Positions 22,101-33,929 of a DNA stretch of 64,000 bases are shown piece by piece. Position 1 is the stretch's first letter, and every line of letters starts with the position of its first letter. The notes below the pieces were generated by a model. The model worked only from the letters and a program-made list of their open reading frames with translations. It searched no databases and was not told the DNA's origin. The stretch comes from Cyathus striatus (Eukaryota; Basidiomycota; Agaricomycetes; Agaricales; Nidulariaceae). Location of the stretch: assembly GCA_025738555.1 (NCBI GenBank), contig JAOVFP010000020.1, forward strand, positions 1,860,001 to 1,924,000, read 5' to 3'. A program made the translations under genes and the position numbers.

Positions 22101-25100
22101 CTTGACGTGGTGGGTTCCGACGCCTTTCTTGACGTATATTGGACGGATGAAGCGGTTGGACGTGAGGCAGGCGTGGAGGGAGAAGCTGGCGCTGAATATG
22201 ATCATTTGGTTCATGTGCGCGTGTGCAGTGTTCGTTATTGCGATTTTGGGCGTGGTCATTTGTCCGACGGAACATGTTTTCAATTCGGCGGAGCTGGCTT
22301 CTCATTCGGTGCAGCTTAGTCCGAATAATGTGCTCGTGTCAATCAGAGGGGAGGTGTTTGATTTGACGACCGTTGCGCAGACGCATGCGCAGTTTGTTAG
22401 TGTTGTGCCGACGAAGAGCATTTTGAACTATGGTGGGCAGAATGCAGATAATATTTTCCCTGTTCAGGTTTGTTTTTTTATTTTCATGTTGGTTCGTGGG
22501 CTTATTGTCTTTTTAGGTCAGCGCTCTTTGCAATGGTATCACTGGAACGGTCAGCCCCTATGTTATTCTCGACTCGAAGAATAACACCGATCCCAATGCG
22601 CAATACCATGATTTCCGAGTGTTCACGAATGACTCGAGGCCAGATTGGTACTTTGAGAGTATGGTGCAGATGCGGTACGCCGCGCGTCGTGGATTTGTTG
22701 GGTTCACGCCCAAGGCGATCAAGAGTATGGCGGATAGTTCAGGAAGCTCGGTTGCCATTTACAATGGTCTCGTTTATGATCTTACGACCTACCTCACCAG
22801 CCCTCCTGCTATTAGGAGTCCGACCGGTACTCAGGCCCCATCTAACATTGACGTCAACTTTATGCACGGCAGCGTTCTTGATTTATTCAAGCTCCATGCT
22901 GGGAAGGATATCACCAAGGATCTGAACAATCTCAACATCGATCGTGATACTCTCGAGCGTCAGAAAGTCTGCCTGAGGAATCTTTTCCTGATTGGAAAGG
23001 TAGACAATCGACAGTCGCCGCAGTGTCTCTTCGCCAATTATATCTTGCTCGTGCTTTCCATTATCATGGTGTCTATTATCGGATTCAAGTTCTTGGCGTC
23101 TATCAACTTCGGTGCGTCGCGCGCGCCGGAGGACCATGACAAATTCTTGATTTGTCAAGTGCCTTGTTATACTGAAGGTACCGAATCCCTTCGCAAGACC
23201 ATCGACTCGCTCGCGCAGCTCAAGTATGACGATAAGCGCAAGTTGCTCGTCGTTATTTGCGATGGCATGATCGTTGGTTCCGGAAACGATCGGCCTACGC
23301 CTAGGATTGTCCTCGATATTCTCGGTGCGGACCCCAATTTGGACCCCGAGCCACTCAGCTTCGTGTCCCTTGGTGAGGGTGCGAAGCAGCATAATATGGG
23401 CAAGGTATATTCGGGCTTGTATGAGTGCTCTGGACATGTGGTTCCATATATGGTTGTTGTCAAGGTCGGCAAGCCCACTGAGAGGAATCGTCCTGGAAAT
23501 CGTGGAAAGCGTGATTCTCAGCTTTTGCTTATGCAGTTTTTGAATAGGGTATATTTGGGTTGATTTATTGTATGGAATTTGGACTGATCTATTACAGGTC
23601 CACTTTAACTCGCCTATGAACCCGCTTGAGCTCGAGATGTACCACCAGATCAAGAACGTTATTGGTGTCAATCCTACTTTCTACGAGTACTTGTTCATGG
23701 TGGATGCTGATACGACTGTCGACCCGCTTTCTGCTAACCGTCTTATTTCCGCGTATGTGGTTTTCTATGTTTGGCTTGTATGTGTGCTTACGGATTTGTA
23801 GGATGGTTCACGATAAGAAACTTTTGGGCGTTTGTGGTGAGACCGAGCTGGCTAATGCCAAGCAGTCTATCATTACCATGATGCAGGTGTGTTGTGCAGT
23901 ACTTAGTTCGTGTTGTTGCGGTTGCTAATGCGTTTGTAGGTCTACGAATACTTCATCTCGCATCACATGGCCAAGGCTTTCGAAAGTTTGTTCGGATCCG
24001 TCACTTGTTTGCCCGGTTGTTTTACTCTCTACCGTTTGCGCACACCGGACACCCACAAGCCGCTGCTCATCTCCAATCAGCTGATCCAGGACTACTCGGA
24101 AAATCGCGTCGACACCTTGCACATGAAGAACTTGCTACATCTCGGTGAAGATCGTTACCTCACGACGTTACTACTCAAGCACTTCCCCAACTTCAAGACT
24201 CAGTTCGTCCGCGACGCCCATGCCTACACTGTTGCCCCCGACGACTGGAAAGTTCTCCTCTCCCAGCGTCGTCGCTGGATTAACTCGACTGTGCATAACT
24301 TGGGTGAACTGGTCTTCTTGGAGCAGCTTTGTGGTTTCTGTTGTTTCTCCATGCGTTTCGTGGTTATGGTGGATCTTCTCTCTACGCTCACCCAGCCAGT
24401 TACTGTTGCCTATGTAAGTGGAGTGTCTCCTTTGCATGCTTATGTAGCTGACAGTGCTATTAGATTGTGTACCTCGTTTACCTCGTTGCAGGACAAGGAA
24501 AATCTATCCCCACGCTTTCGTTGATCATGATCGCTGCTATTTATGGTGTGCAGTCACTCGTGTTTGTCTTCCGCCGCAAGTGGGATATGATTGGCTGGAT
24601 GGTCTTCTACATCATTGCTATTCCGGTCTTCTCGTTCTTCCTCCCGCTGTACTCATTCTGGAAGATGGACGATTTCTCTTGGGGTGCCACTCGTGTTGTC
24701 CTGGGAGAGGCTGGTAAAAAGATGATTGTTCACGTAAGTCCTTCCTTCGGTGTTTCCCTTTTGTTCGATATCTGACGTTTTGCTTCGCCAGGATGAAGGT
24801 AAATTTGATCCTCGATCTATTCCTCTCAAGTCTTGGAATGACTATGTACGTTTTTTGACCAGTTATTTTGTTGCCGTGCTGACGGGTAATTTCAGGAAAA
24901 TGAACTGTGGGACAAGGAATCTAACCATAGCATTGGCTCCTGGGTGCCACCCCCCAAAAAGGAGGGCTATGCCGAATCGCATACTGCCTCGATCTACGGC
25001 CGTGAGACGTTCTATGATCCTCATCCCCGCAGCTTCTCGCCCGCGCCTTCTCAATTTGGAATGTACCCTCCTGCGTATCCTCCTGCTCCCGGATATCATT

Positions 25101-25432
25101 CTGGGCGCAACACGCCTCAGTCGCCGTTCAATAACCCAACGCACGAGACGAGTCTGCTCCATCAGCCTGCTCCCTCGCGACCTGTGACAAACTACCTTGA
25201 CATACCAATCCCAGGTAGCGGCAGCCCCGAGGAGTATAACCTTTCGTCCGGGTCCCCATCCGATGCGGATCTGGAGCGCGGTGTGCAGGATATTCTTCGT
25301 CAAGCAGACCTTAACACAGTGACGAAGCGTGAAATTCGACGACAGATGGAAGAGCGCTTCGGCATGGATCTTACTTCGAGAAAGTCGACTATTAATGCTA
25401 GCATCGATAGGATCTTGCTCGGCCAAGCTTGA
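19150..25432 (+). CDS. Class V chitin synthase with myosin-like motor domain, 1932 aa
   Basis: Ten exons: 19150-19520, 19576-21496, 21568-22467, 22517-23548, 23598-23752, 23802-23886, 23940-24413, 24464-24733, 24792-24845, 24896-25432 (5799 nt, in frame). The N-terminal motor domain (about 1-780) keeps the P-loop GETGSGKSE (about 125-133, split by intron 1 inside its Ser codon), switch [11 protein letters not shown] and switch II FDLPG. The presence of all three argues for class V rather than class VII. Membrane segments follow at about 935-955 and 975-998, a cytochrome-b5-like region near 1015-1030, another membrane segment near 1237-1258, then the GT2 chitin synthase domain with [19 protein letters not shown] (about 1556) and QRRRW (about 1597). 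C-terminal helices and a DEK_C domain (about 1878-1932) complete it. It synthesises wall chitin at the plasma membrane, with the motor aiding delivery to tips. The length is normal for the class. Confidence 0.93.
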
Positions 25433-26119
25433 AGCTCGGTGTGATGACCCTTCCTTCTTCATGGACTAACTATAGGCTTTTTGCTTGGGATTCTTTATTG
25501 TTTTCTATTTCTTCTTGGAGTTAGTATCTACCTACGCCCACGAACCCTATCACGTATCTCTTTCCTTTTTTCCCGTCCTCTAGTAATCTCGTCTCGTTTC
25601 CAATACCTAGCTTATCATCTGGACTTGCTTCCTATTAGCAACATTATTAGTACCCATCATTATCACGCTCTCTACTCCCACATCGATGTCGTTCAAACTT
25701 TTAGTAGGTACCACCCTGGACTTCGCATCTCAAGATTTCTTCATGTTTCAAAATATAGCTCTCATAGAACAATGCAGAATTATCTAGCCTCTATCATGAT
25801 CGTTGTGGGAGTTGTATTATGTAGGCATGTAGATTTGCCTAGCTGAAGTACAATGAAGTATAGACATCAATTGTTCAAATCAGTACAAGGTTAGAGAGTC
25901 CGAGGTCAATGGTGAACTCCGCCAGAGATATAGTATTCATTCTAAGTAACTAACTTCATTTTCGAGGATAGCTATACAGACGATTTTCCATACTGTGCTA
26001 CATTCTTGCTGCGCTTTTCGAAGCTTTGGATGGCGTAATGGCCGCAATCGTCACATGGTCGCAGGTCACGGACTCTTTCCGAATTATCATTAATCATTCA
26101 TCACCATCATCCTGTCTTC
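25433..26119. other. 3' region of chitin synthase and spacer
   Basis: Pyrimidine-rich sequence directly after the stop, then AT-rich spacer up to the first HNH-like gene. No gene supported. Confidence 0.45.
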
Positions 26120-27439
26120 ATGTCCACATCGGAGTCCCGTACTACAGATCCCCTCCCTACAGAAGCTTACATACTTCGCTCCAAGGCAGCTGACCCGAAC
26201 GGTGGCCGCTGTCTGGTCGAAAACTGTTCTATCCATCGTAATATTCAGTATTGCCATGTTCTATCCCGCAGCAACAAGAAAAACGAGACGCTGGTAAGCA
26301 TCTTCGCGTTTAATTGTACATAACTTATATGTAGTAACGTCATTTCTTTCTTATAATATTTTCAGATTTCTTCTCTTGAATGGTATTGGAAAATGAGAAA
26401 AGGAACTTTAAATCTTGACACACATTACAACGTATTTCCCGGTATGCTAGACACTATTAGTATTCATTTATTGGTTAATTCTCTTGAAAGCTGGTGCCTC
26501 GGTGCATGGAATGTACGACAAAGGCCAGTGGATATTGGTACCAGACGATACAATAGTCCACATGTACTATAACACTCTCCGACAAGACACGAGAACTACC
26601 GACAGAAGTGCTTATCTGGATGTTCCGGTACATCTCGGGATTCAATTTGAACCTTTCTGTAGTCTTTGACGAATTTCACAGAATGGAACTTTCAATTATA
26701 TGCTTATTCCTTTAAGAAATATGGAAGAAGTTGCTATAACTCGACAAAATAACACCACGATCCCAGTTCGCCTCGACGCCTTTGAAGTTCATATCTACCC
26801 TTTCACCTCTCTTCCTAAACTTCATAGCCATATACACCCCAAGTTCACTATTATTGCTGCCGGAAATCAACTGAGAAAACTGCCAGAATCTGTTCGTAAT
26901 AAGCTCCTGGATGGGTTTTCCATTCTCGCAGAAGTTTTTGCCGTGTATGTGGCCTGGACGCTACCCATTTATGAGGGGGTTGGAAGGGCCGATAATTCCT
27001 ATTTTCCACCGCATCCCGGCAATGACGACGAGTTTCATAACGAAGGTTCTAAAAACGCTCCCTCTTCGACCGCGGTAGGACGGACGGGAGCACGCAAAAG
27101 ACGTAGATCGAAACATCCTGCTAGCCGTTCTGCAGGAGGTCCCAGGCAGGGCAGCAAACAGGGTGTTGGTCGGGGTGTCAGGAGTCCGGAAGTTGAGGAA
27201 GTTGAGGTGAGCAGCGCGTAAGATGTCGAAAGTACAACTAACATAATTCTGGACACTAGGGGACTGATTCGTTGGCACATCAAATCGTCGCGAAACGGAA
27301 ACGAGATAGCGGCCTCTCAGAAAAAGTAGTTATTAAACACACCAAGAAAGTAGGAAAGGCTGGATGGGACAACGATTCCCTAATGGAGTGGTCTCAGAAA
27401 GTAGAACCGAATTATTTGGTTCCCAGTATGGAGTGTTAA
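26120..27439 (+). CDS. HNH-like protein 1, 363 aa, motif retained
   Basis: Exons 26120-26293, 26366-26441, 26491-26627, 26682-27206, 27260-27439 (1092 nt, in frame). The N-terminal 110 residues have the order expected for an HNH_2-type domain: CLVENCSIHRNIQYCHVLSR with Cys and the first His, LNLDTHYNVF with Asn, and HGMYDKGQWILVP with the last His. The final two exons are needed: without the last splice the frame stops after VEVSSA, with it the basic tail KRKRDSGLSEKVVIKHTKK is reached. A basic stretch ARKRRRSKHP in exon 4 looks like a nuclear localisation signal. In this family a DNA nuclease role is possible but not shown. Two paralogues (28006-29015 and 39784-40886) share the exon pattern but have lost the first His. 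Confidence 0.68.
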
Positions 27440-28005
27440 GTTCAAGGTGAAGGGGATAAAGTTTTTCACGTTGTTGAAGACCAGAGCGTGACTAGAGCTT
27501 GTAAACTGTCGTTCCCTGAGTACTGGCAGGGTATTTTGTACAGTGTTGTTCCTTGAGCGCCACAGCTGTTGGCATATAAGTTTTGTATGTACTATATCTT
27601 GTTGGAGAATAAAGTACCACGTTGTTATACATTTAAGGAATGAGAAACCGGTTAAGGATAACAGAATCTGGCTACCGCCAACAGAAGATAGATTTGAATA
27701 ACAATATTTACAAATGATTTGTCGTTCTACACTTTGATTAAAAGTTACATGATGCATTTAAATACTTAATAATAACCCTTGAGATGACTCACTGTATGTT
27801 CAATCTGCCCGGTATATAAACCCAAGCAGAGCCAGAAATAATGGAATCTATCTCTCTCTCTTACCGTCACCTTGTGCCATTTCTCTATTCATCTTTGTGT
27901 GACTCTACTTGCTGCTATTTGCTCTAGATTTCCGACAAGGTTGCCGCCGTCGATATTCATCGGTTCAACGTTTCAAAGCTCAACCGCCTTTTATAACCCG
28001 TCCTT
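27440..28005. other. Spacer between HNH-like genes, with a chimeric repeat
   Basis: No gene. Contains the composite repeat at 27667-27783. A CTCTCTCT tract and the ATG context of the next gene lie at the right end. Confidence 0.5.
27667..27783. repeat. Composite of two dispersed repeats
   Basis: The left half (about 27667-27728, CCAACAGAAGATA...TTGTCGTTCTACA) recurs in direct orientation at 41700-41762, next to the GH7 gene stop. The right half (about 27733-27783, CTTTGATTAAAAGTTACATG...) recurs inverted at 31437-31487. The two halves abut here but are separate elsewhere. Confidence 0.75.
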
Positions 28006-29015
28006 ATGGAACTGGATCAGATATTACTCGGGGACGGCTTCAATGACCACAAATGCTTACTCGAAAACAATCATTTACTTGGATTCGTGTATTCAACACA
28101 ATGCCTACCCTCTTCAGTCAAGGAAGACAAGGTCTGCACATTTATACAGCTTTAATTGTATATATGGCGACTGAATCCAAATAATCAGATTCACAGTCTT
28201 GAATACAGTTGGGGGTGGGATTATGGCTCAATCAATCTACACACAGAAGACAACACTCTTTACCGTTTGTATCTACTACCGCGTATATCGAGTATTTAAA
28301 GTGAATATTAACAAGACCCGATTAACAGTAGGGCCGAGGTTCCAAGACTCCTGGATGAAACAAAACTGGATGCTAGTGCCAGAAGAACGACATCTCAATA
28401 TGTATGAAGTGGTGTTTAAATCCGATGACAAATATCGCACGTTCCAGAAAGTGGATGTATGTACCTTTTATCTTCTGTACATTACTGTTGGTCTCATGTA
28501 TAACCTAGAAAGCCATTACAGCAGAAGGCGTTTACAAATACACCATATATCCAAATACATCGATGTCTCCGATTTCTATTCACCGAGAATATTCTCAATA
28601 CTCTAAAAATCTGAAGCAAACCGAAAGTGTCTACGTTTCCTCGTTCTATCCTTATAAAGGCTTTCAAGTTGAATCAACTGTTCATCCACGTTTTGTGATT
28701 GCCGGAAGTGGTCATAACTTCAGTCAGTGGCCTGGCAATTATCAACTGACCTGTATGCATGATGTCACAGTCAAGGAACACTATCTCCTTGCAACTAGAA
28801 CATTTCGTATATATCAGAGGTGGACAGAATTTAGCGATGAATCATTTGGTAACCGTGATGCCAATGAGGAAGAAGAGAAAAACAGATTCAAGAGTTGGAT
28901 CAATGAGAAGGGTCAGAGTGGACAGGATCCCCGAAAGCTTCTGGACAAATCCCAAGGGTCCATAAGCAGACATTTTGGCGAATCCATTACTAACTCCATA
29001 CAAGGAGAGCTCTGA
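28006..29015 (+). CDS. HNH-like protein 2, 278 aa, motif degenerate
   Basis: Exons 28006-28131, 28189-28264, 28329-28460, 28513-29015 (837 nt, in frame). The intron positions match those of the gene at 26120. The start is the first ATG after an in-frame TAA. Compared with paralogue 1, the first-His block is changed (VYSTQCLPSSV in place of QYCHVLSR), and the Asn/His blocks are altered (INLHTEDNTLY, LGPRFQDSWMKQNW). A nuclease active site is therefore unlikely. The C-terminal part (FYPYKGFQVESTVHPRF) is conserved with both paralogues. The donor at 28461 was chosen over GTATGT four bases earlier because it keeps the frame into VSITAEGVYKYTIYP. Confidence 0.6.
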
Positions 29016-29214
29016 CTGTGATTCAGTCTCCTTAGAACTTGACCGTAAAAGATGAGCCGTTTATCTAGGTATTCTTGACGAAGTAGACCCTGTATCCGTA
29101 CCTATGGGAAAGGGTACATCAGCAAGCACTGGTTTTTTCATATAGCATACTATAGTATGTATATGAATCCTTGTAACAAGTATAACTTTTCAAATTAGCC
29201 AAAGTCACTGTATA
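29016..29214. other. Spacer after HNH-like gene 2
   Basis: AT-rich, no frame supported. Confidence 0.4.
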
Positions 29215-29460
29215 GTAGTTTGTAGCACTCTGTAATGTAATTACTGTGCTGTATAGCTCTCTACAATTTATGAGAAATCTGTAGCAATATATAATGTAAT
29301 TAGTATGCTATAAAGTACTATACAGTTTCCAAGTGCTATGCAATAATTTATAATGTAAGTAGTACACTATGTAATTTTATACAGTTCAACACCAAGTGCT
29401 CTGTAATGATCTGTGATCTATCTAGTATGATATGTAGTATTATACAGCACTACTAAATTT
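29215..29460. repeat. Degenerate TA-rich tandem repeat, about 4 units
   Basis: Units of about 55-70 bp share words such as TGTAGCACT / CTGTAATGTAATTA and ATACAG. A similar, more diverged array is at 31190-31400. The two arrays flank a gene-free block. Confidence 0.55.
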
Positions 29461-29835
29461 AATAGTTGAAACTTGTATGTAGTTGGTAATACCCACAAAT
29501 CTGCTACATATTACTTAAAGTTCAACTCTCCACTGTGGAGGGAGTAGTTGGTATACTGGTATAACCCAGTACTATACTTATACTTCGTTTCATTTATCAT
29601 TTACCTTTAATTATCTATTTCTACTTACTCTAAATTCCTATCTACATATTTCTATCTTTTTACTTTGGTTCTACGATGTGTTGTGCAAACAGTGCACTCG
29701 GATTTCTGTGTTTTTGTTCCATGTGTGGACTTAGAGACACAGCGCGGCCTCACCAAATATTGGGAAGCCAATGCCAAACAACACGTGACACATGTATGCG
29801 CTGTCATGTCTCGCCTATGCTACAACATGTTCCAC

Positions 29836-29985
29836 TTACTGCTTTCCATATCACTCTCTGCTTTTCTTTTTTCATATTCTCTAGGCTTTCTGTCCATCGC
29901 CTCAAGGCCTGTCAAGACGATGTTCGAACTCTCTGGGCATTATGCGCCCCTCGGACAGCTCGAGACGATAGGGCTTAGGGTTGTA
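29836..29985. repeat. Dispersed repeat, copy 1 (copy 2 at 39715-39862)
   Basis: Both copies contain TTACTGCTTTCCATAT, a CTCTGCTTTT tract, TCTCTAGGCTT (acceptor-like) and a CCTCAAGG..TGT stretch, in the same order. Both read a short frame after the AG that ends at a TAG in GGACTTAG/GGGCTTAG, so an exon of a lost protein is possible. Confidence 0.6.
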
Positions 29986-31074
29986 CACCCACTCAAGACC
30001 CCTCTTTCTCATCAAGATACATGTTTGGTCCTCGAGACCGGTGTTTTGAACGCCGAGGCACGATGACTGGGTCTTTACCCTCATCGTGCTATGCGATTAC
30101 TGGTGGAAGGATAAGGGACTCGGGTCGAGGTGTTGGGTTTATCTTATATCCATTTGTTTCATTCTTTTTCCTCTTGATCATTTTCCTTTCTTTCGTTATA
30201 CAATTTCGTCACCCTTGTTTTTCTGTTACGATACACGTTTGGACTCTTTTCCTCTCGTCATTCCACATCCGATATTCTGACTGCCAGTGTCCAATGACAG
30301 AGTGCCCTGCCACCAACCACGTGTTGTTGAGTTTTGCAGCCTAGCCCACTGCACCGCTACTTTGGGGAGAGTAGTCGCTGTCATCTACAACGTCGTGTGT
30401 TCTGTGGTAACATCAAGAGAGAGCTGCTGTCGTTGTGCATCGGTTCGAGGAGTATTGAGCGTGGTAAGTGACTCATTCAACTTCAATTGTTCAAACATGG
30501 TCTCTATTTTCTTACTATACTTACTTCTACTACCATACCTTTGCTATCTACTTCCCTTTTCATTATCCTTCACTTCTAGCCTTTCAATTTCATATATCCT
30601 CACGTACTTTTTTCTTTTTCTGGGCAATGGCGATGTAAGAGCACACGTGCGCTATCCCTTCTCAATTGCTGTTCCTTCCTCTTGGCCTCTCCTCTCCTCC
30701 CCACTGCTTTCCCCCTTTGTCGCACAGATAAAGAAGATTCAGCGGGGGGGCAGGGCCATCTACTGCACAATGTGGCCCAGTCCCCCCATAACCCTCACCA
30801 ACACCACGTTGGCAAGCTGCAAGGGACCAGCGACATACAGCCCCTTCCTCCCCCCTTCCTCCCTCGTCCCCTGCGTGATAACAATCACTGCACGTCATCC
30901 AGCCCCCTCCTTCCCTGCACCATTATGATGATGATGAAGCCCATCCTGTCTCCTGTTGGCAAGTGTGGCATTGAGGGATTTTGTTTGTGAAGGGTTGGAT
31001 GGGATGCACAATTTGGGGTACCATTCTCATTGAATATTATTATTTACCCTGTATCTATTAAAACTACTTAATAT

Positions 31075-31095
31075 ATTTATTTATTTATTTATTTA
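31075..31095. repeat. (ATTT)n microsatellite
   Basis: Five tandem ATTT units plus one base. Confidence 0.9.
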
Positions 31096-31189
31096 TATAA
31101 CTGAAGGAGTGATGCTATTGGCTGAGGTATTAGAATCCCAAGGAAATCCTACAGGACCTGCTGTAATCCTGGATATTCTAAAGCTTCCA

Positions 31190-31400
31190 TAGCATACTGC
31201 CAAGCCTCCACAATGTTGTATAGCACTCCATAGCATGCTACCATGTCTCTGTAGTGCTTGATAGCATGTAGTGATAACTCTGTAGTACTACAGAGTTGAA
31301 CACCTTTGTTATGGTGCTATGGCATTATACAATGTTCTGTAGCACTACTATAGCACTGTGTAGTATAATCAGTACTTGCTGATGTACTTAAGGGCTTGTG
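31190..31400. repeat. TA-rich degenerate repeat, right-hand array
   Basis: Repeated TAGCA(C/T)T and TGTAGTACTA words resembling the array at 29215-29460. Confidence 0.45.
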
Positions 31401-31544
31401 CAGGTATTGTGAGCCACAGGTAACTTGTGGGGTTACTCAAGGGTTACTATTAAGTATTTAAATGCATCATGTAACTTTTAATCAAAGTACTCATTGCTTG
31501 GAAATCTTAGAAAAAATAAGTAGCTTTAAACAAAACAGAATGAA

Positions 31545-32080
31545 CTCCTGTTCCTGGTGCTACTAATGGGTACATATTTGTCGTCGGCGGGCGTGGCATT
31601 TCTCAATTGATGAAAGCTTGAACATAGCTGTTACAGTCGTGCCACCTTGCCATAGCTTACATCCCATTTCCATATGCTAACTCAACCATATGCGGGTTTG
31701 TTACCTCGTCATCGCAGTTCTGAGCTCCTTTGATTGTAAACGAGATAAGCCATGAGCTTACGGACCTTTACATCTCCTCACCTGAAGCTGCGGCATATCA
31801 CTGAAATTGCCTGAAATGGCCTACACTCTTCTACACTGGCCTCTACTGGTCTATCCTAGTCTACTATGTCGCATGCATCACGTGGTGAGTGAGTCCATTG
31901 TGCCATGATCGTTGATCGTCGATCATTACAACAAAAGTTCCGCCTAGTCCCACTTGGAAATTTGTAACCAGACCGATCATTTTGATGCTCCTGACACATG
32001 CTGGTCTTTCCTCCGTCACTTTTCGGAGTCAACTCAGCCTGATGGCTTGAGCTTTGGTTGCTGGACTGATGTCGTGCGGC
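31545..32080. repeat. Segmental duplication, copy B, left part
   Basis: Inverted relative to copy A (aligned to about 15575-14997). Ends abruptly at 32080 (GTCGTGCGGC), where the retroelement begins. Confidence 0.83.
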
Positions 32081-32533
32081 TGTCTTTGACTCACGCACTC
32101 CAGGTTCCTTGGGTGGTATGGATGATGCTATGATGGTGATGGAAGAGGATTATGTACGATGTTATTGGGTTATTGGTATGAGTATTTTAGTATTGTTAAT
32201 GTGATGGTTATAGTACTTAAAAAGGTCTATTTGGCTATTAGTAATAGTGAAGGATGAGTAATCGAGGGGTGTGGGTGAGTGTGCACGGAGTGTGCACTTC
32301 CCAACTTGGTTTGTTCTCTCCTGCTGTGGGGGGCTGAGGCAAGCATTGACTCCCACACACTAGGCTTGACGCGATGAGTGAGTCTCGGGCCCCAACATTT
32401 AGGAAAGACTGTGCTTACATGTTTGCAGATTGGCATTGTTCTGTTGTGTGTCAATGTCGTATGTGGTGTAGCAGACGAAACTTGTGTGTACATCTGGAAT
32501 TGCTTGAATATATGGGGCAACTACTTGCGCATG

Positions 32534-33550
32534 TCAATGTAGGTAGAGCTGGAAGGAGTCACTGGACCATCTGCCCTTGGTTTTCACCACTTCAAATGGG
32601 ACACCACACAACAAGTACTCTAAAGTGGATCTGATGCGAATGCCATGCCCTGGTGTGGATTTTAGGCCTGCTACTCTGGTTGCTTCTCCAATTCTCGTCA
32701 TGAAAGCTCTTCTGGTCAAGGGTTTGTGTATCCCTTTGTCGTTTTGATATGTGAAGAGGTGGCTGTCTATTGGGGGTTGGTTTATGGTCAAATGGTGTGT
32801 CATTGCTGCTTCTGGATCTGTGGGTCCATTTTGTCTCACCCAGAAGACATCTTCTCCTTCAGGTGCCACCTTTGTTCGTGGTATTCGCAAATTGGTCACT
32901 TCATTCCCTTCGCGGTCTCGGGTTCGAGTCAGGTGTTTGGGGGTGATGTATCGTCAGGAGTCAAATTTTTGGTTTACATGTTCTATGGTGAATTCTCCGA
33001 GTTGGGCTGTTGCATAGAAACATGTTGTTAGACATGCGTATGTTGCTGCATCTTTTGGTATGTTGATGTTCAGCCCGTTTTTGATTCCTGTAATGTACCC
33101 TGGTGTGTATGGTTCTCATTTTGCCTTCTTCGAAGTTGCTGGGGTTAATCTGTCTGCTGCAGTCAGCAAGCTGTCCACTTCTGCTTGGTTTATCTCCCAT
33201 GGAATGTGGTGTAATAAATGCCAGGCTTGAATCCCCATTATGTAGTTACGAATTGTTTTTCCAGAGTATACATGTGTGAGTTGTGCTATGAAAATGGCCA
33301 ATATATCTTGTCGAATTGGTGTTCGGTCTTCTTCTGTCATGCTTCGCTTGTTGCAGAAGACTTGGTAGGATAACAGGCTGCTTCCATATGTAGTGAGAGT
33401 GCTCTCTTCCCAGGTGAACTCCATTACTGCTGCCACTCTTTCTTTATCTTCTCTCATGACCCCTTGCGTGTTTGTTGTGATTGCTTGTATGGGTTGCCAT
33501 GTTACGAGTCTGTCTTTTGCCCTGCAATGTGGGTGAAGGCATGATGAGGT
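32534..33550 (-). pseudogene. Tyrosine recombinase of the retroelement
   Basis: The N-terminal core-binding part reads WEESTLTTYGSSLLSYQVFC and YSGKTIRNYIMGIQAWHLLH. The catalytic part reads TPGHGIRIRSTLEYLLCGVP (HxxR box), KTKGRWSSDSFQLYLH (with the nucleophilic Tyr near 32537). Both parts share one frame but are separated by two in-frame TGA codons near 33117 and 32966. It would integrate the circular cDNA intermediate. Confidence 0.82.
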
Positions 33551-33929
33551 TGGGGTGAGTTGTAGTGGGTATGGCATAGTGCTCTCTTGGATTGAGGTTC
33601 GTGAACATCTTTCTGGGAGTTGATTTCCTTGTTCCTGGTGTTGTCTTCCTAGTTGCGCCATCACTCTTCTATGAGTTGTATTCTGCTGCCCATGTCTCTT
33701 CACATTGTCTTTCATCATAGTTGTTTCCCCATCCCCTATGGTTGTTCTTTTGTTTTGGCTTTCGTGCTGGGGGAGGTCTGGCCCAGCTCTCTGTTGTTGT
33801 GTCATCGAAGTTGAAAATGAATGGCTGTATAATGTTTGGAATGTCAATTTTGGGTAAGAGGTCTTTTCATGGTGGGTATATTCCTCTGGATGGGTTGTCA
33901 GCTGGGTTGTTCTTGCTTGATATGTATCT

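Larger units (their letters stand above)
29461..31189. other. Gene-free block, possibly a non-autonomous element
   Basis: Open frames here are pyrimidine-composition effects. A stretch at 29836-29985 recurs at 39715-39862. A region of purine/pyrimidine asymmetry runs from about 30140 to 30930. An ATTT microsatellite lies at 31075-31095. The similar TA-rich arrays on both sides suggest the whole block could be one old element, but ends are not defined. Confidence 0.35.

Noticed and set aside
30021..30990. Overlapping + strand frames, the longest 213 codons
   Set aside because: Driven by pyrimidine-rich composition (runs of Phe, Leu, Ser); no motif, no splice structure.
32920..32945. GGTTCGAGTC resembling a tRNA T-arm
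   Set aside because: It lies inside the recombinase coding part of the retroelement and matches its translation.
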